Source: Microbacterium kyungheense (GTDB lineage: Bacteria > Actinomycetota > Actinomycetes > Actinomycetales > Microbacteriaceae). From it: 64,000 nucleotides of DNA. A program made the position numbers and the translations under genes. The DNA is taken from the NCBI RefSeq assembly GCF_006783905.1, contig NZ_VFPE01000005.1, positions 1 through 64,000 on the forward strand. The letters are read 5' to 3'. The notes beneath the pieces were generated by a model. That model was given only the letters and a program-made list of their open reading frames with translations. It did not search any database and was not told where the DNA came from. Below, one piece after another: positions 27,011-34,997 of this stretch (within the stretch, counting starts at the first letter, position 1; each line of letters opens with the position of its first letter).

Positions 27011-27080
27011 ATCATGTGCTCTCGCCGAACGCACATGTTGTTTGCGCGCGCAGCGTGTGGTCTCGGCGAGAGCACATGAT
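27011..27080. repeat. 70-bp imperfect palindrome before rhaB
   Basis: Arms 27011-27035 and 27056-27080 pair at 22 of 25 positions; the outer 18 bases ATCATGTGCTCTCGCCGA are perfect. The 20-bp centre is GCGC-rich. It begins 36 bp after the aldolase stop and ends 33 bp before the rhaB start. No T-run follows. Confidence 0.8.
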
Positions 27081-27113
27081 CGCGACGGGTTCGGTGGGCG
27101 ACGGGAGCGCACG

Positions 27114-28529
27114 ATGACGGGGGGCGTCGTCGCGGCGGTGGACCTCGGCGCCACCAGCGGGCGCGTCATGCTCGGCTACGTCGACGACGGCACGCTGCGC
27201 CTGGAGCAGGTCGCACGCTTCCCGAACGGCCCGGTCGAGCGGCCGGACGGGCTGCACTGGGACTTCACAGCCCTGTACCGGCACATCGTCGACGGCCTCG
27301 CCGAGGCGGTCCGCCGCGAACCGGGCATCGCCAGCATCGGCATCGACTCCTGGGCGGTCGACTACGGCCTGGTCCACGGCGACGAGCTGCTCGCCGAGCC
27401 GTTCCACTACCGTGACGAGCGCACGGCGCGGGGAGTGGATGCCGTCCACCGGAGCGTCCCGTTCGCCGAGCTGTACCGCCGCAACGGCCTGCAGTTCCTG
27501 CCGTTCAACACGCTGTACCAGTACGTCGCGGACGACCGGCTGACCGACGCAGAGGTGTCGCTGCTCATCCCCGATCTCGTGGCGTTCCTGCTGACGGGCG
27601 CTCGAGCGGCCGAGCGCACGAACGCGTCGACCACGGGCCTCGTCGACGTCCGGACCGGCGGGTGGGACCTCGACTTGGCGGCGCGCCTGGGGATCCCGGC
27701 GTCGGCGCTGCCGCCTCTGATCGACCCGGGTGACGCGGTGGGCTCCCTCGCCGGCGAGGCGCGCGAGCGCATCGGCGCCGCGATCGAGGTCGTCGCCGTC
27801 GGGTCGCACGACACGGCCTCGGCGGTGGTCGCGGTGCCCCTGAGCACCCCCGACGCCGCCTACATCTCGTGCGGCACGTGGGGACTCGTGGGCGTGGAGC
27901 TCGACGAGCCCGTCGTCAGCGACGAAGCCCGCGCCGCGAACTTCACCAACGAGGGCGGCGTCGACGGGCGTGTGCGCTTCCTCCACAATGTCACCGGACT
28001 GTGGCTGCTGAGCGAGGCCGTGCGCACGTGGGAGGCCGAGGACGGCGCCGCGATCGACCTGCCGGCGCTGCTGGCCGAGGCCGCCGCGGTGACGGGCGGC
28101 GTCCCGCTGTTCGACGCGAACGACGCACGTCTGTCGGCGCCCGGCGACATGCCGGCGCGCATCGCCTCGGTGATCGCCGAGTCGGGTTCGGCCGTCCCCG
28201 CGACGCGTCCCGCGTTCGCCCGCACCATCGTCGAGAGCATCGCGCAGGCCTTCGCCGATGCCGTGGCCACGGCGGCGCAGCTCACCGGGCGCGACGTCGA
28301 CGTGATCCACATCGTGGGCGGCGGTGCCCTGAACCGCCTGCTGTGCCAGGCGACGGCGGACCGTTCGGGGCTCCCGGTGCTCGCCGGCCCGGTCGAGGCG
28401 ACCGCCCTCGGCAACGTGCTCGTCCAGGCGCGCGCGCACGGCTGGTTCGGGCCGGACGCCACCCTGGAGGATCTGCGGCGCGCGGTGGCGGCATCCACTT
28501 CTCCCGAGCGCTACGAACCGCGATCGTGA
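27114..28529 (+). CDS. rhaB: Rhamnulokinase
   Basis: 471 residues, FGGY carbohydrate kinase family. The N-terminal phosphate loop AAVDLGATSGRVMLG (about 6-20) and the C-terminal ATP-binding IHIVGGGALNRLLCQATAD (about 402-420) are clear, and SWAVDYG fits rhamnulokinases. It phosphorylates L-rhamnulose at O1 for the aldolase. ATG 27114 with GGGAG upstream was chosen because the kinase fold starts there. Its stop overlaps the next GTG by 4 bp. Confidence 0.93.
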   Translation: MTGGVVAAVDLGATSGRVMLGYVDDGTLRLEQVARFPNGPVERPDGLHWDFTALYRHIVDGLAEAVRREPGIASIGIDSWAVDYGLVHGDELLAEPFHYRDERTARGVDAVHRSVPFAELYRRNGLQFLPFNTLYQYVADDRLTDAEVSLLIPDLVAFLLTGARAAERTNASTTGLVDVRTGGWDLDLAARLGIPASALPPLIDPGDAVGSLAGEARERIGAAIEVVAVGSHDTASAVVAVPLSTPDAAYISCGTWGLVGVELDEPVVSDEARAANFTNEGGVDGRVRFLHNVTGLWLLSEAVRTWEAEDGAAIDLPALLAEAAAVTGGVPLFDANDARLSAPGDMPARIASVIAESGSAVPATRPAFARTIVESIAQAFADAVATAAQLTGRDVDVIHIVGGGALNRLLCQATADRSGLPVLAGPVEATALGNVLVQARAHGWFGPDATLEDLRRAVAASTSPERYEPRS

Positions 28530-29521
28530 CCGGGTACGGCGCCGCGTTCGACTGGGTGGCCCGGCACGTCGGTGCGGGCCGGCTGCCCACCGCGGTGCTG
28601 GGCATCGCCACCGCCGAGGGGGTCGTCGCACTCGACGCGTTCGGTGCGACGTCCGGCCGCCCCGCCCGCGTCGACGACCCGTACTGGCTGTTCTCGATCA
28701 CGAAGGTGCTGACCGGCCTGACCGCGGCACGGGCGGTCGAGCGCGGGCTGCTCACGACCGAGACGCCGCTGACCGACGCCCTCCCCGCCTTCGGGACGGG
28801 TCGCGACCCCGACGACGTCGTGCGCCTGCGGCACCTGGTCAGCCACACCTCCGGCATCCGCGAGCCGACGCTCGACCCCGCTGAGGGGCTGCGGGCGGCG
28901 CTGCTCGCACCCGGCCGGGACTTCGCCGCCGGCTCGGCGTCGCGGTATTCGACGGTGGCCTTCGACGGCATCGTCGAGCTCGTCCGCCACGGGGCGGGCT
29001 GGGAATGGGATGCCGACATCGCGGCGTGGTCGGCATCCATCGGCGCCGGCGGCTTCACGCTCGACCCCGACGCCGATCCGCACACCGTCGTCGACGCCGA
29101 ACGACTGGGCCTCGACATGCGGGGCTTCGCGAGCCACCGCAATCCCGGCGCCGGCATGATCGGCACCGCGTCGGACCTGCTCGCACTCGGCTCGGCGCTC
29201 CTGCGCATCGGGGGCGGAGAGACCGGGTCGATCGTGCACCCAGCGACCCTCGCCATGATGCGGCGGCCGCTCACCGGCGACATCCCGCGCCTCGACCCGT
29301 ACCCCGCAGGGGCCGGTCAGGACTGGGGCTTCACCTTCAACCTGCGCCGTCGAGCCCCCGGGCTCATCGACCGCGACGTCTACGGCCACGCGGGCTGGGC
29401 GGGCACGGAGTTCTGGGTGCATCCGTCTGCGGGCGTCGCGTGGGTGCTGCTGACCAATCAGGCCGAGCGTCCGGGAGTGGACGCAGACCAGCTCGACAAC
29501 GCCGTGGTCTCGTCTGTCTGA
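28526..29521 (+). CDS. Serine hydrolase of the beta-lactamase / penicillin-binding fold
   Basis: 331 residues. Ser-x-x-Lys motif in LFSITKVLTG (Ser near 60), HLVSHTSGIRE, RYSTVAFDG in place of the usual Tyr-x-Asn, and a C-terminal HAGWAGTEFW in place of Lys-Thr-Gly are typical of class C-like esterases/peptidases (COG1680). No signal peptide is seen, which is unusual for a cell-wall enzyme and favours a cytosolic esterase or amidase. The GTG overlaps the rhaB stop (GTGA), so it is the last gene of the rha operon. Confidence 0.82.
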   Translation: MTGYGAAFDWVARHVGAGRLPTAVLGIATAEGVVALDAFGATSGRPARVDDPYWLFSITKVLTGLTAARAVERGLLTTETPLTDALPAFGTGRDPDDVVRLRHLVSHTSGIREPTLDPAEGLRAALLAPGRDFAAGSASRYSTVAFDGIVELVRHGAGWEWDADIAAWSASIGAGGFTLDPDADPHTVVDAERLGLDMRGFASHRNPGAGMIGTASDLLALGSALLRIGGGETGSIVHPATLAMMRRPLTGDIPRLDPYPAGAGQDWGFTFNLRRRAPGLIDRDVYGHAGWAGTEFWVHPSAGVAWVLLTNQAERPGVDADQLDNAVVSSV

Positions 29522-29539
29522 GTGCACAGATCGGTATTT

Positions 29540-29556
29540 CGCTAGATAAGCTAGCG
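29540..29556. promoter_or_regulatory. Palindromic operator over the -10 region of the MFS gene
   Basis: CGCTAGATAAGCTAGCG is a perfect 6-bp inverted repeat with a 5-bp spacer, ending 2 bp before ATG 29559. TAAGCT inside it (29547-29552) is a fair -10 box 6 nt before the ATG, implying a leaderless transcript whose promoter is covered by the operator. Confidence 0.6.
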
Positions 29557-29558
29557 AC

Positions 29559-31163
29559 ATGGCTCAGGTCTCTCGCCGCCGCTGGGCGGGTCTCGTCTTC
29601 ATCAGCGTCGCCGTCGCCCTGATCATCGTCGATTCGACGATCGTGAACGTGGCGATCCCGGCGATCGTGGACGACCTCGGCATCACCTCCAGTGAGGTCC
29701 AGTGGGTGCAGGAGGCGTACACCCTGGTCTTCGCGTCGCTGCTGCTGGTCTTCGGCAGCCTCGCCGACCGATGGGGCCGACGGCGGCTCCTCATCATCGG
29801 CGTCGTCATCTTCACGCTCGCCTCGGTCGGGGCCGCCCTCGCCACGTCGGGCGAGCTGCTGATCGCGGCCCGGCTCGTGCAGGGCATCGGCGGCGCGATG
29901 ATGCTGCCGACCACGCTCTCGCTCCTGAACGCGACCTTCCGCGGCCGCGAGCGCGCGATCGCCTTCGCGGTGTGGGGTTCGACGATCGGCGGCATGGCCG
30001 CGGTCGGCCCCCTCCTCGGCGGATGGCTCACGACCGAGTTCTCGTGGCACTGGGCGTTCCTCATCAACGTGCCGCTCGGCATCGCGATCGTGGTCGGCGT
30101 CCTGCTGACCGTGGACGAGTCGCGCGGTGACGCCGTCGCGATCGACGTGCTCGGAGCGGTGCTGTCGGTGCTCACGGTGGGGGCCCTCGTCTTCGGCCTC
30201 ATCGAGGGTCGGACCTACGGCTGGCTCACGACCGAGAAGGACCTCACCGTCGGCGATTGGACGTGGCCGTGGGACATCTCGCCCGTCGCCGTGGCCTTCG
30301 TCGTCGCCGCGCTGGGGCTGGTCGCCTTCGTCGCCTGGGGCCTGCACCGCCGCCGCACGAGCAAGTCCACCGTCATCGCGCTCGGCCTGTTCCGCATCCC
30401 GTCGTTCCGCAACGGCAACGTCGCCGCGATGGTCGTGTCCCTCGGCGAGTTCGGACTCATCCTGGCGCTCCCGCTCTGGCTCCAGTTCGTGCTGGGCTTC
30501 GAGGCCGTCGAGACCGGCCTGATCCTCCTCGCCCTCGCGATCGGATCCTTCGCGGCCAGCGGCCTGGCCGGCGCGCTCAGCGGCCGGATCGCGCCGGTGT
30601 GGATCGTGCGGGCCGGCATCCTCGCCGAGATCATCGGCGTCGCCGCGGTCGGCTTCGTCATCGCTCCGGATGCCTCCTGGGTGCCGCTCGTGCCGGCGCT
30701 CTTCGTGTACGGCTTCGGCGTGGGGCTGGCGACCGCGCAGCTGACCGGCGTCGTGCTCGCCGACGTGCCGGCGACCGAGAGCGGACAGGCATCCGGCACG
30801 CAGTCCACCGCCCGCCAGCTGGGTGCCGCCCTCGGCATCGCCATCCTCGGCACCGTCCTCTTCTCGACGACCTCGGCGGTGCTGACGGCGAAGCTCGACG
30901 ACGGCGGCGTGCCGGCCGAGCAGCGGGATCAGGTCGTCTCGGCAGTCGTCGACAGCGCGGGCGGCGCGATCGCAGGGCTCGCCGAGTCGCCACAGACCGC
31001 CGCGATCGCCGACGACGCGAAGGCCGCGTTCTCGGACGGCACCAAGTATGCGAGCTTCACCGCCGCGGGTTTCCTGGCCGTCGGCCTGCTCGCGACGCTG
31101 TCCCTCGGCAGCGGGGCACGGCGCGAAGCGGAGGAGCATCCGGTGGAGGCCGAAGCCGTCTGA
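29559..31163 (+). CDS. MFS drug:proton antiporter, DHA2 (EmrB/QacA) type
   Basis: 534 residues with about 14 predicted membrane helices. Helix 1 carries VALIIVDSTIVNVAIPAI, motif A is GSLADRWGRRRLLIIG, and LVQGIGGAMMLPTTLSLLNA matches motif C-like stretches of the 14-helix family. It would export hydrophobic or cationic compounds using the proton gradient. There is no Shine-Dalgarno sequence; the space is filled by a palindrome. No adjacent TetR/MarR gene is present, so the regulator lies elsewhere. Confidence 0.9.
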   Translation: MAQVSRRRWAGLVFISVAVALIIVDSTIVNVAIPAIVDDLGITSSEVQWVQEAYTLVFASLLLVFGSLADRWGRRRLLIIGVVIFTLASVGAALATSGELLIAARLVQGIGGAMMLPTTLSLLNATFRGRERAIAFAVWGSTIGGMAAVGPLLGGWLTTEFSWHWAFLINVPLGIAIVVGVLLTVDESRGDAVAIDVLGAVLSVLTVGALVFGLIEGRTYGWLTTEKDLTVGDWTWPWDISPVAVAFVVAALGLVAFVAWGLHRRRTSKSTVIALGLFRIPSFRNGNVAAMVVSLGEFGLILALPLWLQFVLGFEAVETGLILLALAIGSFAASGLAGALSGRIAPVWIVRAGILAEIIGVAAVGFVIAPDASWVPLVPALFVYGFGVGLATAQLTGVVLADVPATESGQASGTQSTARQLGAALGIAILGTVLFSTTSAVLTAKLDDGGVPAEQRDQVVSAVVDSAGGAIAGLAESPQTAAIADDAKAAFSDGTKYASFTAAGFLAVGLLATLSLGSGARREAEEHPVEAEAV

Positions 31164-31264
31164 CGCTCCCCGGTGTCACGACCGGAGCACCGGCCGGCCG
31201 CGCACGCCTCGGGATCATCGTCAAGACCCTGGGCTGCGGCATCCCTCACGGCCACGCTGGTGTC

Positions 31265-31411
31265 ATGGATCAGCGACGCAGCGACGAGAGCCCCGTGGAC
31301 GACGACAGCCCCACCGGCGGCGACGAGACCACCGAGGAACAGCTCGAGGCCGACAACCCCGTCGAAGAGGACACGCTCGAGACCCTCGACCCCGACAACC
31401 CGCCGGCCTGA
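31265..31411 (+). CDS. Small acidic protein of unknown function
   Basis: 48 residues, about 19 of them Asp or Glu, with only a short basic N-terminus (MDQRR) and ending LETLDPDNPPA. No membrane segment or Cys. Codon use fits its neighbours (third positions G/C). I recognise no domain. It ends 16 bp before the convergent LacI gene. No ribosome site is evident, so translation is less certain than for the larger genes. Confidence 0.6.
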   Translation: MDQRRSDESPVDDDSPTGGDETTEEQLEADNPVEEDTLETLDPDNPPA

Positions 31412-31427
31412 CGTCCGCTCGTGCGCG

Positions 31428-32438
31428 TCAGCCCGCCGACGGGCGCGTCGACGCGCGCGCCTTGAGTTCGACGTCGAAGACCTCGCGCACGGCGGTCGTC
31501 CGGCCGGCGAACCGCTCCAGCAGCAGCTCGACCGCGCGGGCCCCCATCCGCTCTCCCGGCTGGTCGATGCTGGTGAGCCCGAACGCGGGATGCGAGGCGA
31601 GCGGCACGTCGTCGTATCCCACGACGGCCATCTCGACGTCGGCCTCGGCGATCGCCCGCATGGCGCCGATCGCGAGCTCGTCGTGCGCGGCGAACAGCGC
31701 CGTCGCCTGCGTGCCCGCAGCGATCGCCTCGCGCGTCGCGCGGTAGGCGAAGTCGGTGCCGTCATCCGAGTGCCAGACCTCGGGCTCCAGTCCGGCCGCC
31801 GCCATCCCCGCCAGGTACTCCCGCAGGCGGCCACTGTGGGGGAAGGGGGCGTTCGGATCCTCGTCAGGCAGCGTCAGATGCGCGATCCGGGTGTGTCCGA
31901 GGCCGAAGAGGTGCTCCAGCGCGAGGCGCGCGCCGCCGAGATCGTCGCCGGCGACGACGTCGTACTGGTTGGACGTGTCGAGCCGGCCGAACATGACCAG
32001 CGGGACGGATGCCGCGATCCGGTCCAGCGCGTCCTCGTCGACGCGCGGCGACACAGCGATCAGCCCGTCCACCTGCCGGTCGACCAGCGCCTCCAGCGCG
32101 CGGAAGCCGCGGCGCGTGCCCGTCTCGGCCGGCGCGATGATCAACTGATACGGCGTGCCCGCCAGCGCGCCCATGGCCCCGCGCACGATGCGGTCGAAGA
32201 AGTGGTTCGCGAGATCGGGCAGCTCGATCCCGATCGTGTAGGTGCGGCCCCGCATCCCGCGGGCGGCGATGCTCGGCCGGTAGTTGAGCTCCGCCATCGC
32301 CGCGGTGACGCGTTCGCGCATCGCGTCGCTCACGCCGTAGGCATCGCGCAGCACCTTCGAGACGGCCGCTCGAGAGACGCCGGCCCTGGCCGCGACGTCC
32401 TCGATCGTCGCGCGACGCCGGGGGGTGGCATCCGTCAT
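31428..32438 (-). CDS. LacI-family transcriptional regulator (second of three)
   Basis: 336 residues. Helix-turn-helix IEDVAARAGVSRAAVSKVL (about 12-30), hinge YRPSIAARGMRG, then a sugar-sensing domain (LFAAHDELAIGAM, AVVGYDDVPLASH, TSIDQPGERMG). The ATG follows an excellent GGGAGGAGAAGC. A palindrome 58 bp upstream (32496-32510) is a likely autoregulatory site. It sits next to the GH3 gene on the same strand and is a candidate for its control. Confidence 0.92.
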   Translation of the reverse strand: MTDATPRRRATIEDVAARAGVSRAAVSKVLRDAYGVSDAMRERVTAAMAELNYRPSIAARGMRGRTYTIGIELPDLANHFFDRIVRGAMGALAGTPYQLIIAPAETGTRRGFRALEALVDRQVDGLIAVSPRVDEDALDRIAASVPLVMFGRLDTSNQYDVVAGDDLGGARLALEHLFGLGHTRIAHLTLPDEDPNAPFPHSGRLREYLAGMAAAGLEPEVWHSDDGTDFAYRATREAIAAGTQATALFAAHDELAIGAMRAIAEADVEMAVVGYDDVPLASHPAFGLTSIDQPGERMGARAVELLLERFAGRTTAVREVFDVELKARASTRPSAG

Positions 32439-32495
32439 GCTTCTCCTCCCCGAGATCGCTGGACGACAGGGCTGCGGGCCCGCATCCCCACCGTA

Positions 32496-32510
32496 CCGGA
32501 GCGCTTCCGG
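32496..32510. promoter_or_regulatory. Palindromic LacI-type operator
   Basis: CCGGAGCGCTTCCGG is palindromic at 12 of its 14 non-central bases around a CGC core, 58 bp before the LacI start. It is a candidate autoregulatory site; GAGCGCTT also occurs at 22224. Confidence 0.5.
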
Positions 32511-32521
32511 CCGCCGACGAC

Positions 32522-32565
32522 ACGGGGGCCGCGGCGGCGCTGTCCGGCGCCTCCGCGACCCCCGT
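32522..32565 (-). terminator. Hairpin terminator of the GH3 gene
   Basis: ACGGGGGCCGCGG (32522-32534) pairs with CCGCGACCCCCGT (32553-32565) with one mismatch, 6 bp past the GH3 stop. Confidence 0.65.
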
Positions 32566-32571
32566 CGCCGG

Positions 32572-34863
32572 TCACTTGACGGTGAACTGCGCCGTGACGG
32601 GTGCCTCGGACGATCCGCCCACCGCGACGCCGTACGTCCCGCGTGTGGTCACCCACGCGTCGCCGGTCGCATCCCAGTGCTGCAGCAGGTGCATCCCGGC
32701 GAGGTCGTCCGCCGACAGCGCGATCGTCACGTTGGCGTGCTCGCCCGGAGCGAGCGTCACCGCCTTCCACCCCACGAGCCGGGAGCCCGGCGTCCCCGTC
32801 GACGCGGGCAGCATGACGTACGCCTGCGCGGTCTCGGTCGCCGTCCGATCCCCCGTGTTGGTGAGCCGGAACGAGATGCGGACCTCCTTCGCGCCGTTCG
32901 TCGACTGCGGGGTCACCTTGACCTTGTCGTACGAGAAGGTCGTGTAGGTCAGCCCGTGGCCGAACGCGAACAGCGGTGCGATGCCCTGCGACTGGTACCA
33001 CTTGTAGCCGACCGCGAGGTCCTCGCTGTAGTCCACCTGGCGGATCTCGCTCGAACCGGCCGGACGCGTCGTCGAGCCGTCCGAGAACACCCCGGGGTAC
33101 TGCGCGGCGGTGCTGGTCGGGGTGTCGGCGAGCGAGACCGGGAAGGTCATCGGCAGCTTGCCCGACGGCGCCACGTCGCCGAACAGCAGCGAGGCGATCG
33201 CGGGGCCCTGCTGCTCGCCGCCGTACCAGTTCTCGAGCACCGCCTGCACGCCGTCGACCCACGGCATCTCGACGGCGCTGCCGGTCTGCAGCACCACGAC
33301 GGTGTTCGGGTTCACCTGCTCGACGGCCGAGATCAGCGCGTCGCCGTTCCCCTGCAGATGCAGGTTCGTCAGGTCGTTGAACTCGCCCATGCGCTGGTAG
33401 CCGAAGACGACGGCCACATCCGCGGCTGCCGCCTGGGCGGCCGCCGCCGCGACATCCTGTCCGTTGTTCCACGTCACGGTCGCACCGGCCTGGGCGGCGC
33501 GTGCGGTGAGTGCCGTCTCGGCCGAGACGACGTCCTCGCACGGGAGCGTGTTGGACGGCGGGAAGGTCGGCCGGAACTGCAGCGTGAGGCTGCACACCGA
33601 GACCGCGCTCGTCGCGACGCCGCCCACGGTCGTGACCGTGCTCGACGCCGTCGGACCGAACAGCGCGATCGTCTGCCCCGCCGCGGGCGCGAGCGGCAGC
33701 ACACCATCGTTCTTCAGCAGCACGCTGCCGGCCTCCGAGATCTCGCGCGCGACGGCCTCGTGCTGCGGCGTGGATGCCTCCACCGCCGCCGTCGCCGGCA
33801 GCGGATTGTCGAACAGCCCGCCGCGGATGTACGACCGCACGACCCGGAAGGCCGCCTCGTCGATGCGCGCCTGCGTGATCTGGCCGGCCGCGAGCGCGGC
33901 GTCGAGCTTGGTGGGCGTGAACCAGATCGGCCGGTTGAGCTCCTGGTCGAGGCCGTTCATGAGCGAGGCGGCTGTGGAGTGCACAGAGCCGAAGTCCGAC
34001 ATGATGAAGCCGTCGAACCCGGCATCGCCCTTGAGCAGGTCCTTCATGAGCGGGCTCTCGCAGATGTACACGCTGTTCACCTGGTTGAACGCGCACATGA
34101 CGCTCTCGGGATCGCTGTGGTCGAGCGCGATCTCGTACGGCAGGCCGTAGAGCTCGTGAAGCGCCCGCTCGCCGACGTTGGACGAGCTGGTCTGCCGGTC
34201 GAGCTCCTGCTCGTTCGCGAGGAAGTGCTTGAGGTCGGACACCACCCGGCCGTCGGCCTCGAGACCCTCGGCCTGTGACGCCGCGAACAGCCCGTTGACG
34301 AGCGGGTCCTCGCCGAAGTACTCGGGCGTGCGTCCCGCGAGCGGGGTGCGGCCGTTGCCGATACCGGGTCCGAGGACGACGTTGCGGCGCTTCGCGAACG
34401 CCTCGTCGGCCTCGGCCACGCCCTTCTCGTACGCGAGGTCGAGGTTCCACGTCGATGCCAGGGCGATCTGTGACGGGAAGTCGGTGACGCCCGAGGTGCG
34501 CACGCCTTCCGGCCCGTCCGTGTACACGATCGTCGGCGTGCAGTCCACCTGCGCCGGGTAGACGACGGGGGCCTCGCCGGCGATGCCCGGCTGCCACGTG
34601 GTCTGCGTCGGCTGGGTCGCGGGCTGCTCGACGAGCCAGCGGTACTTCTGGTGCTGCGAGCTGGCGTCGAGGAGTGCCTGAGCGCGCTCGTCGGCCGATT
34701 TCGAGGCATCCATCCACGGCACGGTGGAGCAGTCCACCGCTGCGGCCGGCGCACCGACGGCCACCACCGCCCCCGATGCGGCCAGTGCGCCACCCAGGAG
34801 CAGCGCTGTCAGGCGCCGCCGGCGTCGCGTGTGCGGGTGTCGATCCTGTGCGGACAACGTCAT
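32572..34863 (-). CDS. Secreted GH3 beta-glycosidase
   Basis: 763 residues with a signal peptide (RRRRR then LTALLLGGALAASGAVVAVG, cleavage near APAAA-V). The order is a GH3 N barrel (DGPEGVRTSG; KHFLANEQELDR; nucleophile Asp in GFIMSDFGSVHS near 290), a GH3 C domain (acid/base region) and a C-terminal fibronectin-like domain. The specificity (beta-glucosidase, xylosidase or arabinosidase) is not readable. It is the clearest secreted polysaccharide-side enzyme here. ATG 34863 follows GAGAGGAAC. Its control region shares two motifs with the rhamnosidase/transporter region. Confidence 0.92.
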   Translation of the reverse strand: MTLSAQDRHPHTRRRRRLTALLLGGALAASGAVVAVGAPAAAVDCSTVPWMDASKSADERAQALLDASSQHQKYRWLVEQPATQPTQTTWQPGIAGEAPVVYPAQVDCTPTIVYTDGPEGVRTSGVTDFPSQIALASTWNLDLAYEKGVAEADEAFAKRRNVVLGPGIGNGRTPLAGRTPEYFGEDPLVNGLFAASQAEGLEADGRVVSDLKHFLANEQELDRQTSSSNVGERALHELYGLPYEIALDHSDPESVMCAFNQVNSVYICESPLMKDLLKGDAGFDGFIMSDFGSVHSTAASLMNGLDQELNRPIWFTPTKLDAALAAGQITQARIDEAAFRVVRSYIRGGLFDNPLPATAAVEASTPQHEAVAREISEAGSVLLKNDGVLPLAPAAGQTIALFGPTASSTVTTVGGVATSAVSVCSLTLQFRPTFPPSNTLPCEDVVSAETALTARAAQAGATVTWNNGQDVAAAAAQAAAADVAVVFGYQRMGEFNDLTNLHLQGNGDALISAVEQVNPNTVVVLQTGSAVEMPWVDGVQAVLENWYGGEQQGPAIASLLFGDVAPSGKLPMTFPVSLADTPTSTAAQYPGVFSDGSTTRPAGSSEIRQVDYSEDLAVGYKWYQSQGIAPLFAFGHGLTYTTFSYDKVKVTPQSTNGAKEVRISFRLTNTGDRTATETAQAYVMLPASTGTPGSRLVGWKAVTLAPGEHANVTIALSADDLAGMHLLQHWDATGDAWVTTRGTYGVAVGGSSEAPVTAQFTVK

Positions 34864-34891
34864 TGTCGTTCCTCTCCGTCGAGGCGCGATC

Positions 34892-34940
34892 CGTAGATCG
34901 CTCTACGCCATGTAGACCGGTACACATTGACACGATTCAG
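34892..34940. promoter_or_regulatory. Operator cluster upstream of the GH3 gene
   Basis: Three abutting sites: CGTAGATCGCTCTACG (34892-34907, perfect 6-bp arms), TGTAGACCGGTACACA (34911-34926, palindromic TGTnnACCGGTnnACA) and TTGACACGATTCAG (34927-34940, 12 of 14 match to the rhaM operator). The second and third also occur, in the other order, at 17968-18016. Confidence 0.55.
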
Positions 34941-34997
34941 CGGAGCGCGTCAAGGGGATCGCCGACGATTCGCGTGGCGCTCCGGCGGGAGGGAGCT

